From positions 1-64,000 of the forward strand of contig JAICHV010000003.1 of assembly GCA_025924715.1 (NCBI GenBank): a stretch of DNA of 64,000 bases. The letters are read 5' to 3'. This stretch comes from Alphaproteobacteria bacterium. GTDB taxonomy: Bacteria > Pseudomonadota > Alphaproteobacteria > Micropepsales > Micropepsaceae. Below are positions 34,563 through 43,542 of this stretch, piece after piece. The notes under the pieces are model-generated. The model was not told where the DNA came from and searched no databases. It saw only the letters and a list, made by a program, of their open reading frames with translations. Position 1 is the stretch's first letter, and the number at the start of each line of letters is the position of its first letter. A program made the translations under genes and the position numbers.

Positions 34563-37358
34563 ATGCCGCAATTCACCACTAGCACCGGCGCGGGCTGGCG
34601 AAAATCGCTTCTGCTGTCGCTGCTGCTGAGCGGCTTTTGCGTCGCACAGGCGCAGGCTGCTAAAAGCCTTCCGCCGCAATCGGGCGAAGTGCAGTCCCTG
34701 ATGAAACGCGCCGCCGATGCGGTGCGCGCCGGTGATTTGCGGGTCGCCGTCCTGCTGCTGAAAAATGCCGCCGCGGCGGCGCCCCAGGATGGACGGGTCG
34801 GCGCCGAGCTGGGAACCGTTCTGGTGATGCAAGGCGAAATGCCGGAGGCGGAGCGGGTGTTGCGCGATGCGCGCGCCCATGGCGCGCCGGACACCATGGC
34901 GCTGCCGCCGCTGTTCCAGGCGATGTTGTCCCGGCAGGAGGCGCAAGCCCTGCTCGATCAGTTCCCCGAACCCGGTGCCCAAGATAAGTCCGAACTGGCG
35001 TCGGATATCTGGCGGGCGCGGGCGCTTGCCCATTTTTCGACCGGCAATGCCGACGCAGCGCATAGCGAGATCGACAAGGCCTTGGCGCTTCGCCGCACGG
35101 CGCCCTTGCTGCTCGACAAGGCGCAGTTCGCGCTGGCCGCCGGCGACCGCGATCAAGCCACGGCCTATACCGATCAGGCGCTGAAAATGGCGCCCAAGGA
35201 TCTCAACGCCCTGATCACCAAGATCGGCTTGCTGGAAGCCAAAGGCGACTATGCCGCGGCCTCGGCCTATGCCGATCGCATGGTCGGCGCCGCGCCCAAC
35301 AGTCCCCTGCCGCGCATCCTGCGGATCGAGGTGCTGGGCCAGCTTCACCGCGATCTACCGGCCAAGAGCGATATCGACTGGTTGCTGCAACGCTCCCCGA
35401 ACTTGCCGATCGCGCTTTATGACCGGGCGATGCTGCGCCTGCGGGCGGGCGATATCAAAGGCGCCTGGGAAGTGGCTCAAGCCCTGCCGCCGGAATTCCT
35501 TCACACCATGCCGCAATTCGGCGTCCAGGTGGCGGCGATCGCGGAGGCTTCCGGCAATCGTCAGATCGCGGAAGCCGACCTGGAATCGGCGATTTCCTAT
35601 TTCCCCAAATATGAAGAGAGCCGCGTCCGCCTGGCCAGGATGCGGCTGGCCGACAAGAATCCGCAAAGCGCGCTTACTTTGCTGGATCCGATCAAAGCCA
35701 GCGCGGACCGGCGCGTGTCCATACTGATGGCGCAGGCCTATACAGCCACGGGCCAGACCGCCCAGGCAAAGGCGCTGCTTTCCAAGAACAAGGGCTCGCA
35801 GAGCAGTCCCGACTTGGTGCCGGTGTTAGCCCTGTTCCAATCGGGCAAGACCGAACAGGGCATCGCCCAGCTTGCGGCCATGCACCAGAAGGAGCCCAAA
35901 CGCGCCGATATCATGGGCCCACTGGTGGGCTTCCTGATTCAGAACGGGCGCGCGTCCGACGCCGCCCAAGCCGTTGGCAGCTTCGAAAAGGCGGGCGGCG
36001 ACGCCGCCATGACGGCTTTTTACCGGGGACAGGTTTTGGCGGCAAAGGGCGATTTCGATGGCGCGCAAGCGGCGCTGAGCACCACCCTGAAGCTGCGTCC
36101 GTCATTTCCGGCCGCGCTTTATTATCACGCCCAGTTGGCAGCCCTTCGCGGAGATTTCTCCGCTGCCAATAGCGATCTTGACGCGATGCTGCGGCTCGAT
36201 CCTTCCGATACCCAGGCACTGGGCAAGAAAGCGCAACTTGCGGCGCATGCCGGCCGCGACGCCGAAGCGGAAGCGCTGTATCAGCGCGCCGTGACGGGCG
36301 CGCCGGCCGATCCGGGGGCGCGCCTGGCCTTGGCGGATTTCTACTTGTCCCACCGCCAATATGCCAAGGCCGAGGCGGCGGCTGCGCCGCTGGCCGCGGC
36401 CCATAATGCGGCGGCGTTGTCCCTGGTCATTCGCAGCCAGGCCACGCGCGGCGATCTGGGTGCCGCAACCCGCAGTGCCAGGGCGCTCGCCGCCGCCTAT
36501 CCCAAATCGGCCGAGGCCCAGGTGACTTTGGCCGCGGTGTTGGAGACCGCCAAGAATACCAACGAAGCCGCCGCGGCCTATGCCCAGGCCATGCGCGATG
36601 ACCCCGGTCAGATCGCCGCCTATCGCGGCGCGATCCGCATTTCGCTGGCCGCGGGCAAAACCGACAAGGCGATCGAAATGGCGCGCGCTTTCGCCAAGAG
36701 CCATGGCGGCCCTGCCGCCAGCAAGCTTGTCGCCGATACTTTGGCGGCCGCCAAGCAGCCCGATGCGGCAAAAAAGGAACTGGCCTCCAGCCTGGCGCGG
36801 CAGCCCGACAGCGGCTTGGTACTGGCGCTGGCCGATCTTGAGGCCAAGTCAGACCGTAACGCCGGCAAGCGCCGGCTCTCCGACTGGGTCGAGAAACATC
36901 CCGAGGACACCGGCGTCACCAGCCAATATGCCACCATGCTGATTACCGATGGCGATATGGCGGGCGCGCGCGGTCAGTTGGAAAAACTGGTGCAGCGCGA
37001 GCCCTATAACGCATCGGCCCTCAACGATCTGGCCTGGAGCCTGCAGAAGACCGATCTGACCCGCGCCGTGGCCCTGGCGAGCAAAGCGGCACGGCTCTCT
37101 CCGGGCTCGGCGGAGATTTTGGACACAATGGGTTGGCTGAAATGGCAGCAGCATGACCGCAAGGGTGCGCTCGATGCCTTGCGCCAAGCCCATAGCCTCA
37201 AGCCCAATGAACCGGAAATCGGCTATCACTTCGCGGTGGCGCTGGATGGTTCGGGTGACCGGCAGGGTGCGCGCCAGGCTTTGCAGCCGATCCTCAATTC
37301 CAATGTGCACTTCGAGAGCCAGGCTGACGCCCGCAAGCTCGCCAGCAGTTGGCGCTGA
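34563..37358 (+). CDS. prsT: PrsT-type TPR repeat protein of the XrtA system
   Basis: 931 aa from ATG 34563, one base after the prsR stop; the track start at 34527 would overlap prsR by 35 bases. Signal peptide WRKSLLLSLLLSGFCVAQAQA, then about twenty tetratricopeptide repeats filling the protein (for example AQAALSTTLKLRPSFPAALY and ALDALRQAHSLKPNEPEIG). Matches PrsT (TIGR02917). Being exported, it probably scaffolds polysaccharide assembly or export in the periplasm. Lies end to end with the convergent acetyltransferase at 37359. Confidence 0.9.
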   Translation: MPQFTTSTGAGWRKSLLLSLLLSGFCVAQAQAAKSLPPQSGEVQSLMKRAADAVRAGDLRVAVLLLKNAAAAAPQDGRVGAELGTVLVMQGEMPEAERVLRDARAHGAPDTMALPPLFQAMLSRQEAQALLDQFPEPGAQDKSELASDIWRARALAHFSTGNADAAHSEIDKALALRRTAPLLLDKAQFALAAGDRDQATAYTDQALKMAPKDLNALITKIGLLEAKGDYAAASAYADRMVGAAPNSPLPRILRIEVLGQLHRDLPAKSDIDWLLQRSPNLPIALYDRAMLRLRAGDIKGAWEVAQALPPEFLHTMPQFGVQVAAIAEASGNRQIAEADLESAISYFPKYEESRVRLARMRLADKNPQSALTLLDPIKASADRRVSILMAQAYTATGQTAQAKALLSKNKGSQSSPDLVPVLALFQSGKTEQGIAQLAAMHQKEPKRADIMGPLVGFLIQNGRASDAAQAVGSFEKAGGDAAMTAFYRGQVLAAKGDFDGAQAALSTTLKLRPSFPAALYYHAQLAALRGDFSAANSDLDAMLRLDPSDTQALGKKAQLAAHAGRDAEAEALYQRAVTGAPADPGARLALADFYLSHRQYAKAEAAAAPLAAAHNAAALSLVIRSQATRGDLGAATRSARALAAAYPKSAEAQVTLAAVLETAKNTNEAAAAYAQAMRDDPGQIAAYRGAIRISLAAGKTDKAIEMARAFAKSHGGPAASKLVADTLAAAKQPDAAKKELASSLARQPDSGLVLALADLEAKSDRNAGKRRLSDWVEKHPEDTGVTSQYATMLITDGDMAGARGQLEKLVQREPYNASALNDLAWSLQKTDLTRAVALASKAARLSPGSAEILDTMGWLKWQQHDRKGALDALRQAHSLKPNEPEIGYHFAVALDGSGDRQGARQALQPILNSNVHFESQADARKLASSWR

Positions 37359-38441
37359 TCAGGACAGGCACCCGCGCAGAAATCGCCCCGCCCGCTCAAG
37401 ATGGAACAACAGGCGGGGCTGTTGCAGCCGGCACCACAGCAAGGCCTCGCCGGGCGCGGCAAGCGAGCGCTTGTAGCGGGCCTCGCCGGCAAGAAAGTCG
37501 TAAACTTGAAATCCGGCGCGCATCGCGCGCCCAATGGCCAGGTAATGCATCACCAGCCCGGGATGATGGCGATTGTCGGGTCCCCGCTGCCAGCCGGTCT
37601 GATAGGACAGGACGCGGCCGCGATAGAGGAAATTGTATAAATAGCCGAACGGTATTTCGCCCGCGGTGACGGCGATCAGTTCCGCCTCGCCGCGCGGCAC
37701 GGCCACCGCCAGCAGCCGCCGGTGAAAGGCTTGGCGCGCCGGCGTGGAAAACGCCCCCTGCCCGCCACGGCGATCGAGATTTTGCAGGTGGCCCAAAAAT
37801 TCCTGCGCTTGCGCGGCATCGCGGGCCGGCGTCAGGGTCAGCGCACCTTGCGCCTCCGCCAAGCGCAAGGCCCGGCGCAATTGCCCCCGGCTATTTGCCG
37901 AAAGCGTCGCCATCACCTCGCCGCCGGCCGCCTTCAGCGCCGCCAAGTCGATGGCAAAATCGGGGGCGGCGTGATCGATGACGCAGTCCAGCCCCGCCGC
38001 CCGCGCGCTTTCGACAAACCCGCGTGAAACACCGGGCAGCACACATTCCTGCCAGCCCGCTTGGTCCCGCAGAAAAGCGAACAAGGCGGCCAGCACATCC
38101 GGGCCCAGGCCGCGCCGCAACAGGACGCCGTTATATTCGATGGCAAGGCGGTCGAGATCGGGATCCCCTGCCGCGTTCAAATGCCATTGCCGGCTTCGCA
38201 CCACCGCATGGCGCCGCACGGTACGGGGAACAAGTACGGCCAAGCCGGCCGTCTCAGCCCCGTCGCGAATACGCAGGAGCAAGCATGGTGCTTTCAGGGA
38301 TTGCAGCCAGGTTCCGATCCAACTCCAGGACAGAAAAAAGCTGCCATCGGCATTTTCTTCCAGGGCGCGCCATTGCGGCTCCAGCGCCGCGACATCGCCC
38401 ACGGGAGCGATTTCGAAACGCCATCGCCCCGCCGCGCTCAA
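37359..38441 (-). CDS. GNAT/FemAB-like acetyltransferase (Acetyltransf_6 type)
   Basis: About 360 aa. No ATG is near the family start; a TTG at 38441 overlaps the upstream stop (TTGA) and gives LSAAGRWRFEIAPV, so I use it and reject the start at 38576. Conserved features: WRALEENADGSFFLSWSWIGTWL, LSANSRGQLRRALRLAE and FDFLAGE-type ending YDFLAGEARYKRS, which resemble the CelD/BcsL-like acyltransferase fold. Role inferred: acylation of the polysaccharide or of a carrier. Last gene of the minus-strand run from the export lipoprotein. Confidence 0.8.
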   Translation of the reverse strand: MSAAGRWRFEIAPVGDVAALEPQWRALEENADGSFFLSWSWIGTWLQSLKAPCLLLRIRDGAETAGLAVLVPRTVRRHAVVRSRQWHLNAAGDPDLDRLAIEYNGVLLRRGLGPDVLAALFAFLRDQAGWQECVLPGVSRGFVESARAAGLDCVIDHAAPDFAIDLAALKAAGGEVMATLSANSRGQLRRALRLAEAQGALTLTPARDAAQAQEFLGHLQNLDRRGGQGAFSTPARQAFHRRLLAVAVPRGEAELIAVTAGEIPFGYLYNFLYRGRVLSYQTGWQRGPDNRHHPGLVMHYLAIGRAMRAGFQVYDFLAGEARYKRSLAAPGEALLWCRLQQPRLLFHLERAGRFLRGCLS

Positions 38442-39487
38442 TTCAGATGCCGGATCAGCAGGGGCCCCAGCAGGTTGGCGAGGGTCAGCGGCATCTGCTT
38501 CCAGCTTTCCACAAAGAAGCGATATTTGGGACTGGCGGAATTGTTGTCCGGCAGGCTGGCGCCGTCGCGCAGCCAATATTCATATTCCAGCCATAGCGGC
38601 TCGAAGCCCCAGTTCTTTTTGAAAGAGAATGCCCCGGTGCCCACTTTGCTGCGCCCGAAATCGAAACGCCGCAAGCCGCGCTCGGCCGCATGGCGCATCA
38701 CCGCCCAATACATCAGATCGTTGGCGCCGGATTTGCGGGCGGCGGCCAGCCCGCCGCCATAATAGGGCAGCACCGTATCCTTATAGGTGAAATTCAGCAC
38801 CGCGCTCACATCGCGTCCCGCTTCGCTGACCACCATGACATCGCAGGCGCCGGGGAATTGCTGGAACAGGGCGCGGAAATAGGCTTTCGAAAAAACCGGC
38901 GTTCCCAGATTGTGAACGCTGGCGGCATAGATCGGATAGAAACGCTCGGGATCGTTGACCACCTCGGTGCGCAGGTCCCCTTGCAAGGTTTTGCGCAGCA
39001 CGGCGCGCTGCTTGCGCGGAATGCGCGTCAGATCGGCGTCATGATCGGTGGAAATTTCGCGGGCAAAGGTGGCGTAAAGACCGGACTTGACTTGCCAGCC
39101 CGGCCGGCTGGCGGTGCGGCTGCGATATTCGATATAGCGGCTGGCGGTGCTGTCCATCAACTCGCGTGCCGCGCCGTCAAGCGCGGCGCGGGACGCCTCG
39201 TCCTGCGCGACCGGGCCGCCCTCGACGCAGAACGGGGCGGAGATCAAGCCATGGCCGAACAGCAGGCTCTTTTGTTCCACCAGCGGCAGCACGCCGGTGA
39301 TGCGGCCCTCGCGCTCGGCAAACAAATAATGGGTGCGCAGCCGAAAAACATCCTCGAAAATCCGCCGCCACCCGGAGAGATGAAAGAAGGTCCCTTCGCC
39401 CCGCTCGGTCAGGAATGCATCCCAGGCGGCGGTTTTCGGGTCCGCGAGGCGATGAATGCGTGGCGGATCGCCGGCGGACGTGACCAT
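38438..39487 (-). CDS. FemAB-family protein, XrtA/PEP-CTERM associated (TIGR03019-like)
   Basis: 349 aa from ATG 39487, eight bases after the outer membrane protein stop; the track N-terminal extension is inside that gene. GNAT-like double domain: WDAFLTERGEGTFFHLSGW, RIPRKQRAVLRKTL, PVFSKAYFRALFQQFP and FDFGRSKVGTGAFSFKKNWGFEP are characteristic of the PEP-CTERM-associated FemAB family. Family members are presumed to transfer an amino acid or acyl group; the acceptor is not known. Coupled to the next acetyltransferase by a 4-base overlap. Confidence 0.92.
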   Translation of the reverse strand: MVTSAGDPPRIHRLADPKTAAWDAFLTERGEGTFFHLSGWRRIFEDVFRLRTHYLFAEREGRITGVLPLVEQKSLLFGHGLISAPFCVEGGPVAQDEASRAALDGAARELMDSTASRYIEYRSRTASRPGWQVKSGLYATFAREISTDHDADLTRIPRKQRAVLRKTLQGDLRTEVVNDPERFYPIYAASVHNLGTPVFSKAYFRALFQQFPGACDVMVVSEAGRDVSAVLNFTYKDTVLPYYGGGLAAARKSGANDLMYWAVMRHAAERGLRRFDFGRSKVGTGAFSFKKNWGFEPLWLEYEYWLRDGASLPDNNSASPKYRFFVESWKQMPLTLANLLGPLLIRHLN

Positions 39488-39495
39488 GCAGGTTT

Positions 39496-41136
39496 TCAGA
39501 AATTGTAGCGCAAGCCTGCGCCCAGTTGCAGATCGCTGGTATTGCCGGCGGAAATGACGGTGAAATTCCTGGCATCGCGGCTGATGTAATTGGCCTGGCC
39601 GTTGATCGACCAATTCTCCGCCAGAGCATAATTCAGCGTGACGTTGAAGCCGGCGATCTTGTCGATGCCGCCGAACTCATGGGCGATGGAATAATCGCCC
39701 CGGATCGTGGCGCTGAACTCGTGGCTGAGTTCATGGGTCAGGCTGACATCGCCACCATAGATGGTCTGGCGCAAACTCCCCACCGTGACGGGCAACAGGT
39801 AATCGCGCACGCTGCCATAAGCCGTTACCGTATAGGTCCAGCGGGGCATTTTGTGCACCAGAGAGGCGGTCGCCGTGCGATAGCGCGACATCGCATTGTC
39901 CAGCGCCAGGCCGTCGAGCGGCGCGATATCGACGGGGGCGCCGGTGTTCGGGATCAGCCCCGTCAGCAAGGCCTGGTCGGGCAGATTGCTGCCGCTGAGC
40001 GAAAAACCACCTTGGTCCGCGCTGAGGCCGTTAAGACCCATCAGCAGACGTTCCTGCGGCGTGGTGACGGTGTCGTCCACCGTGGCGGTGACCGCGCTTT
40101 CGGCCGTTACTTGCCACAGCAGCTTTCCGGTATAGGAATCGAAATTATACTGCCGCCCGTATTTGGCGAGCAGCTCAAACGAATTGTCCAATTCGTAGGA
40201 AAAACCGCCCATTGCGATGATGCCGGAGATATTGTGATTGAGCGTCGGCCGGGACGCATAGTTGCGGTAGCCGACATTGCCGACCAACGCGAAATTGCGG
40301 TCGAGGTGATATTCGAGCTCCGCCTGGCCAATCCGCTCTCTTTGCGAAAAGGCGCCCTGCGCGGAATCGGTCCCCGACGCGATCAGAACCCATTTCAGGC
40401 GCCCGAAATTTTCGCCGCTGGTAATACGCTCGCTTACCGTGGTCGCTTGCGCGCTGCTGGGCGTACCAAAGGGGAAAAGGGCAGCCGGCGGGTTGTTGCC
40501 GAGCGTGGAAAAGAATTGTCCGCTCTGCTGGATGCTGAGATCCGACTGGGCATAGCCGTCGAGCTGCAGCAGGAAGTCTGGGGACACCAGATAGCCGTAA
40601 GCATTGCGGCTATTGCCGCTGGCCGAATTGCCGTTTCCGGCATCGAGCGGTCCCAACCGGGTGATGAAGGTAGGCCAGGCGAAGGCGCGCCCGGTTAGAT
40701 ACAAATGCTCCGGAACCAATTCGGCATGGCCCAGGGCATTGAGATAATTCTGAATCGAGTTCAGGTCCGGGTGGTCCGGATGGTAATTGGCGTTCAGGCC
40801 ATAGGCGAGATCGCCGACAAAATGGGCGCTCTGTTCATGGGCCCGCAAATCCACCCCGCCCTGGACGCTGCCGCCGGAGCCGCCGGAGCCGCCATTGCCC
40901 CCCCCCGCGAGGTCGGAATCGTAAAGTCCGCCCAGATATGCGGCGCCGTCGACGAAGAAAGGCCGGCTCGCGGCGGCCACGGCGGCGTCTTCAGCATCCG
41001 GCTTACTGCCGGCATCCACCTCGGTGCCCTGGGAGGGCGTTTGCGCCCTGGCCGCCGGTACGACAATTCCAAATAGCGAAAGGGCCGCCCAAAGGCAGCC
41101 TCTCAGCGCCGACCGCGCGCCGCGCCCTGCATTCAT
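39496..41136 (-). CDS. XrtA-associated outer membrane beta-barrel protein (TIGR03016-like)
   Basis: 546 aa from ATG 41136 with GAGGGGG six bases upstream; the track start 41139 is a GTG. Signal peptide ending VVPAARA, then a short acidic linker and a Gly-Ser stretch (GGSGGSGGS), followed by alternating hydrophobic/polar strands and a terminal aromatic (LGAGLRYNF) as in outer membrane barrels. Matches the TIGR03016 family found beside exosortase A, which may form or support the polysaccharide exit pore. Confidence 0.9.
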   Translation of the reverse strand: MNAGRGARSALRGCLWAALSLFGIVVPAARAQTPSQGTEVDAGSKPDAEDAAVAAASRPFFVDGAAYLGGLYDSDLAGGGNGGSGGSGGSVQGGVDLRAHEQSAHFVGDLAYGLNANYHPDHPDLNSIQNYLNALGHAELVPEHLYLTGRAFAWPTFITRLGPLDAGNGNSASGNSRNAYGYLVSPDFLLQLDGYAQSDLSIQQSGQFFSTLGNNPPAALFPFGTPSSAQATTVSERITSGENFGRLKWVLIASGTDSAQGAFSQRERIGQAELEYHLDRNFALVGNVGYRNYASRPTLNHNISGIIAMGGFSYELDNSFELLAKYGRQYNFDSYTGKLLWQVTAESAVTATVDDTVTTPQERLLMGLNGLSADQGGFSLSGSNLPDQALLTGLIPNTGAPVDIAPLDGLALDNAMSRYRTATASLVHKMPRWTYTVTAYGSVRDYLLPVTVGSLRQTIYGGDVSLTHELSHEFSATIRGDYSIAHEFGGIDKIAGFNVTLNYALAENWSINGQANYISRDARNFTVISAGNTSDLQLGAGLRYNF

Positions 41137-41183
41137 CACTCACCCCCTCGCGCCCGGCGAACAGCCCCCCGGGCCCCTCCGAA

Positions 41184-41831
41184 CTAGAAATAGCTTTCCG
41201 GAATAATGAGAACATCTCCCGGCCTCAAGGCCACGTTCGCACGAATATCCCCGTCTTTCAAAAGATCGTCCAAATGCAGCGGTACGCTCTGCTGTTTGCC
41301 GTCCGCGCTGCGCACCAGCACGGCGCGATTGCCGGCCGCATAAGGCGTGAGGCCCCCCACCGCGATCATGGCATCCAGCACCGTCATGTCCTGGCGATAG
41401 GAGATCGAATGAGGCTTGGAGGCCTCCCCGACGACGCGGACCTGTTGCGAGTAGGGACCGTTGAAATCATTGACGATTACGGTCACGACCGGATCGTTGA
41501 CATAGGCCTTGAGGCGGGTTTCGATGGTACGGGCCAATTGGGTCGGCGTCTTTCCCGAACAGTCGATGTCCTCGGCCAGGGGGATGGAAATCCGTCCATC
41601 GGGGCGCACCGGCACTTTTACCGACAGTTCCGGGTTGTGCCACACAAACACCTCCAGCGAATCACCGGGGCCTAGAATATAATTGCCGGTGTAACTGGGT
41701 GTCACGTCGGCCGTCCGCACCGTCGTCCCGTTCGGGGCGCAGGCGGCCAGGCTCGTCATGGCCGCCAAAGCACCACAGAAAGCGATTTTGGCGATGTTTG
41801 ACTTGGCGATCAGCCGATCCAGCACAATCAT
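41184..41831 (-). CDS. Wza-like polysaccharide export lipoprotein, XrtA system (TIGR03027-like)
   Basis: 215 aa, ATG 41831 with GGGGAG eight bases upstream. Lipoprotein signal with lipobox SLAAC, so anchored in the outer membrane. Polysaccharide-export (PES) domain YILGPGDSLEVFVWHNPELS, and a SLBB-like domain VVGEASKPHSISYRQDMTVLDAMIAVGG. Small size matches the PEP-CTERM-associated export family. First gene of a minus-strand run with the barrel, FemAB and acetyltransferase genes. Confidence 0.93.
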   Translation of the reverse strand: MIVLDRLIAKSNIAKIAFCGALAAMTSLAACAPNGTTVRTADVTPSYTGNYILGPGDSLEVFVWHNPELSVKVPVRPDGRISIPLAEDIDCSGKTPTQLARTIETRLKAYVNDPVVTVIVNDFNGPYSQQVRVVGEASKPHSISYRQDMTVLDAMIAVGGLTPYAAGNRAVLVRSADGKQQSVPLHLDDLLKDGDIRANVALRPGDVLIIPESYF

Positions 41832-41902
41832 GGCAATTCTCCCCTAGGAAATAAGGTGGCAGCGTTTATTAATGTACGAAATCATACATAGAGAGAGGTC
41901 GG

Positions 41903-42112
41903 TCAGGCGCGTTTGCGCCGATGCGTGTGCGTCGCCGAGGAGGCGCCGTGCGGATGACGAAGTTCATAGGCGGAGCGTTCGAGCGCCGCGGCAAAATTCT
42001 GCAGGTCGGTCACGGTCTGCGGTTCGGTAAAGCCGCTCGCAAAAACACGGGCATCCGCCGCCTCGCGCGCCAGCGCGCGAGCGGTCTGAAGATTATGGGA
42101 ACGGTGCTGCAT
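41903..42112 (-). CDS. Small hypothetical protein, 69 aa
   Basis: ATG 42112 (not 42115) because GGAGG lies six bases upstream. Soluble, Ala- and His-rich, with a likely helix LQNFAAALERSAYELRH and a basic His-rich tail (THTHRRKRA). No family recognised. It has a strong ribosome site and an exact EcfG-type promoter immediately upstream, which support a real gene in the general stress regulon. Confidence 0.7.
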   Translation of the reverse strand: MQHRSHNLQTARALAREAADARVFASGFTEPQTVTDLQNFAAALERSAYELRHPHGASSATHTHRRKRA

Positions 42113-42131
42113 CATTTGCCTCCGTGGCTTA

Positions 42132-42156
42132 AACGCTGCTCCTACCAGAGCGTTCC
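42132..42156 (-). promoter_or_regulatory. EcfG-type general stress promoter (69-aa protein)
   Basis: Minus strand GGAAC (42156-42152), 16 bases, CGTT (42135-42132): exact match. The ribosome site GGAGG begins nine bases further on, so the leader is very short. Confidence 0.8.
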
Positions 42157-42282
42157 ACGGCGCAAATCGGCGGTGTCAACGCCGCATACAGGCGCCGCTG
42201 CCACGCCGGCCAGCCTGTCAACGCGATTGACGGTCCGCCGCTGCCCCTCTCGTAAGCCCTTGTTTTCGAACACCCCGAAGAA

Positions 42283-42298
42283 CGGCATGGCGCTTGCA
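42283..42298 (+). promoter_or_regulatory. Sigma-54 (-24/-12) promoter of the PEP-CTERM gene
   Basis: Reads CGGCATGGCGCTTGCA; consensus is TGGCAYRNNNNTTGCW, so only the first base differs, and the GG/GC spacing is exact (GG 42284-42285, GC 42296-42297). It predicts a transcript start near 42309, about 28 bases before the ATG. PrsR is the obvious activator. Confidence 0.8.
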
Positions 42299-42336
42299 AC
42301 AGTGGGTCCCTAGGCAACCTTCACTGGAGTATGACA

Positions 42337-43185
42337 ATGCTTTTCAAGAAATCACTTCTGGGAGCCGCAGCGGTGCTGATGCTCTCGACGGGTGCTGCCA
42401 TGGCGGTCCCCACCGCCACGGTGGACGGGATCACCATCCCGATCGACAGCGCATCGGGCGGCGCGGTGTTCTCGGTGCAGACCGATACCGAGAGCTTGCT
42501 CTTGGGCCCGGGTAGCATTCTTCAAGGTGTGGGTATCGTCAACCAGATCAAGGATGCTCCCAGCAACACCGTCACCTATGGCCAACCCTGCTATACGGTC
42601 GGCTGCGCCGGCACCTTCCTCACCGATGCCTTCAAAAATTTCGTGGTGCGGACGACTCAGACCAATACCGACGGCACGACGACGGTTTTCCTCACGGGCG
42701 GGCAGCTGAACTACTACGTGCAAAGCTCAATGCCCAACCTGAACACCGGAAACCAGCTGACCGATATAGCCAATGCTTCGGCCGGTACGCTGTTCCTGTC
42801 TCTTCTGCCGGCGCCGATTGACGAGTTCAATGACACCTTCACCATCATCATCCCCGGCTCAGATTTGGGGAACTTCTCCGGGGTTGCGCAGGGTCAAGGC
42901 TACCTCAATGTCACTGGCGGCGACGCGGCAACCAACTTCAACACCAATTCGTTCGCGACCGGCGGCACCGGCCCCTACACTGGCACAGTGGCGGACATTA
43001 AATTCGTGGGAAATGCCAACCTGATAACCGGAGCCAGCGTAACTCCGGACTTCCCCGTCACCGGCAGCGACGACACCTTCTCCAACACGGTGCCCGAGCC
43101 TGCCTCTCTGGCACTTCTCGGCGCGGGTTTGTTCCTGCTCGCGTGGTCTTTGAGGCGTAAGTCCTCATCGCCAACGGCGATCTAA
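42337..43185 (+). CDS. PEP-CTERM sorting-signal protein
   Basis: 282 aa from ATG 42337, seven bases after GGAG; the track ATG 42331 is too close to it. Signal peptide MLFKKSLLGAAAVLML...AMA, a Thr/Asn/Gly-rich secreted body with low lysine, and the C-terminal sorting signal VPEPASLALLGAGLFLL followed by basic RRK: Pro-Glu-Pro, hydrophobic helix and positive tail. Exosortase A should cleave before or at PEP and release the body for export into the extracellular matrix. Preceded by a sigma-54 promoter, followed by a terminator, so a single-gene unit. Confidence 0.93.
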   Translation: MLFKKSLLGAAAVLMLSTGAAMAVPTATVDGITIPIDSASGGAVFSVQTDTESLLLGPGSILQGVGIVNQIKDAPSNTVTYGQPCYTVGCAGTFLTDAFKNFVVRTTQTNTDGTTTVFLTGGQLNYYVQSSMPNLNTGNQLTDIANASAGTLFLSLLPAPIDEFNDTFTIIIPGSDLGNFSGVAQGQGYLNVTGGDAATNFNTNSFATGGTGPYTGTVADIKFVGNANLITGASVTPDFPVTGSDDTFSNTVPEPASLALLGAGLFLLAWSLRRKSSSPTAI

Positions 43186-43198
43186 CTCCAGAAGAAGG

Positions 43199-43230
43199 AA
43201 AAGGCGGTTCCATTTATGGAACCGCCTTTT
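43199..43230 (+). terminator. Rho-independent terminator of the PEP-CTERM gene
   Basis: Perfect stem AAGGCGGTTCC(AT) / (AT)GGAACCGCCTT with a small TT-centred loop, followed by a run of eight T. It lies 13 bases after the stop and explains why the track start at 43216 for the next ORF is impossible as a real start. Confidence 0.95.
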
Positions 43231-43542
43231 TTTTACCCGCTCCGACAGTCGCTTGTAAATCTTCAGCAAGAAATCATTGCTACCATGGAGATGTTGCGAA
43301 GTTCCCTGCGAGGCGTGCACCGAGGATGGCGAAGCTCTTCGAATTCCGGCCAAACGACAGAGCACTCGCGCCGATCACCCCAAGCCTCAGCTATTTCAAC
43401 TCCCGCCCCGGGCACAAATTTGCCCAGATTGCATGTCGATACTCTGCGCGTCGGAGGGATCGACGCGGTTGGCGGGAGTGCGCCAGGGTCGGTGTTTGCG
43501 CCAGCCAGACAGCCGAAAATGCTCGCAAAGGGGGCCAATAAT
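43231..43542. other. 312-base gap before the acyltransferase
   Basis: No gene supported. The reading frame of the acyltransferase stays open here but begins in the terminator and lacks family-like sequence. A weak -24/-12-like element, GG-N10-GC with TTTGC, occurs at 43410-43423 but lacks the CAC part of the consensus. A promoter for the acyltransferase/E1 pair is expected somewhere here and not identified. Confidence 0.35.

Noticed and set aside
33020-34897. 625-aa minus-strand ORF
   Set aside because: Shadow across prsK end, prsR and prsT start; crosses well-supported genes.
39526-40698. 390-aa plus-strand ORF
   Set aside because: Antisense of the outer membrane barrel gene.
43410-43423. 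Possible second sigma-54 site before the acyltransferase
   Set aside because: GG-N10-GC spacing holds but the CAC element is missing.
43216-43542. N-terminal extension of the acyltransferase
   Set aside because: Starts inside the rho-independent terminator; the family-like sequence begins at the ATG with AGGGGG.
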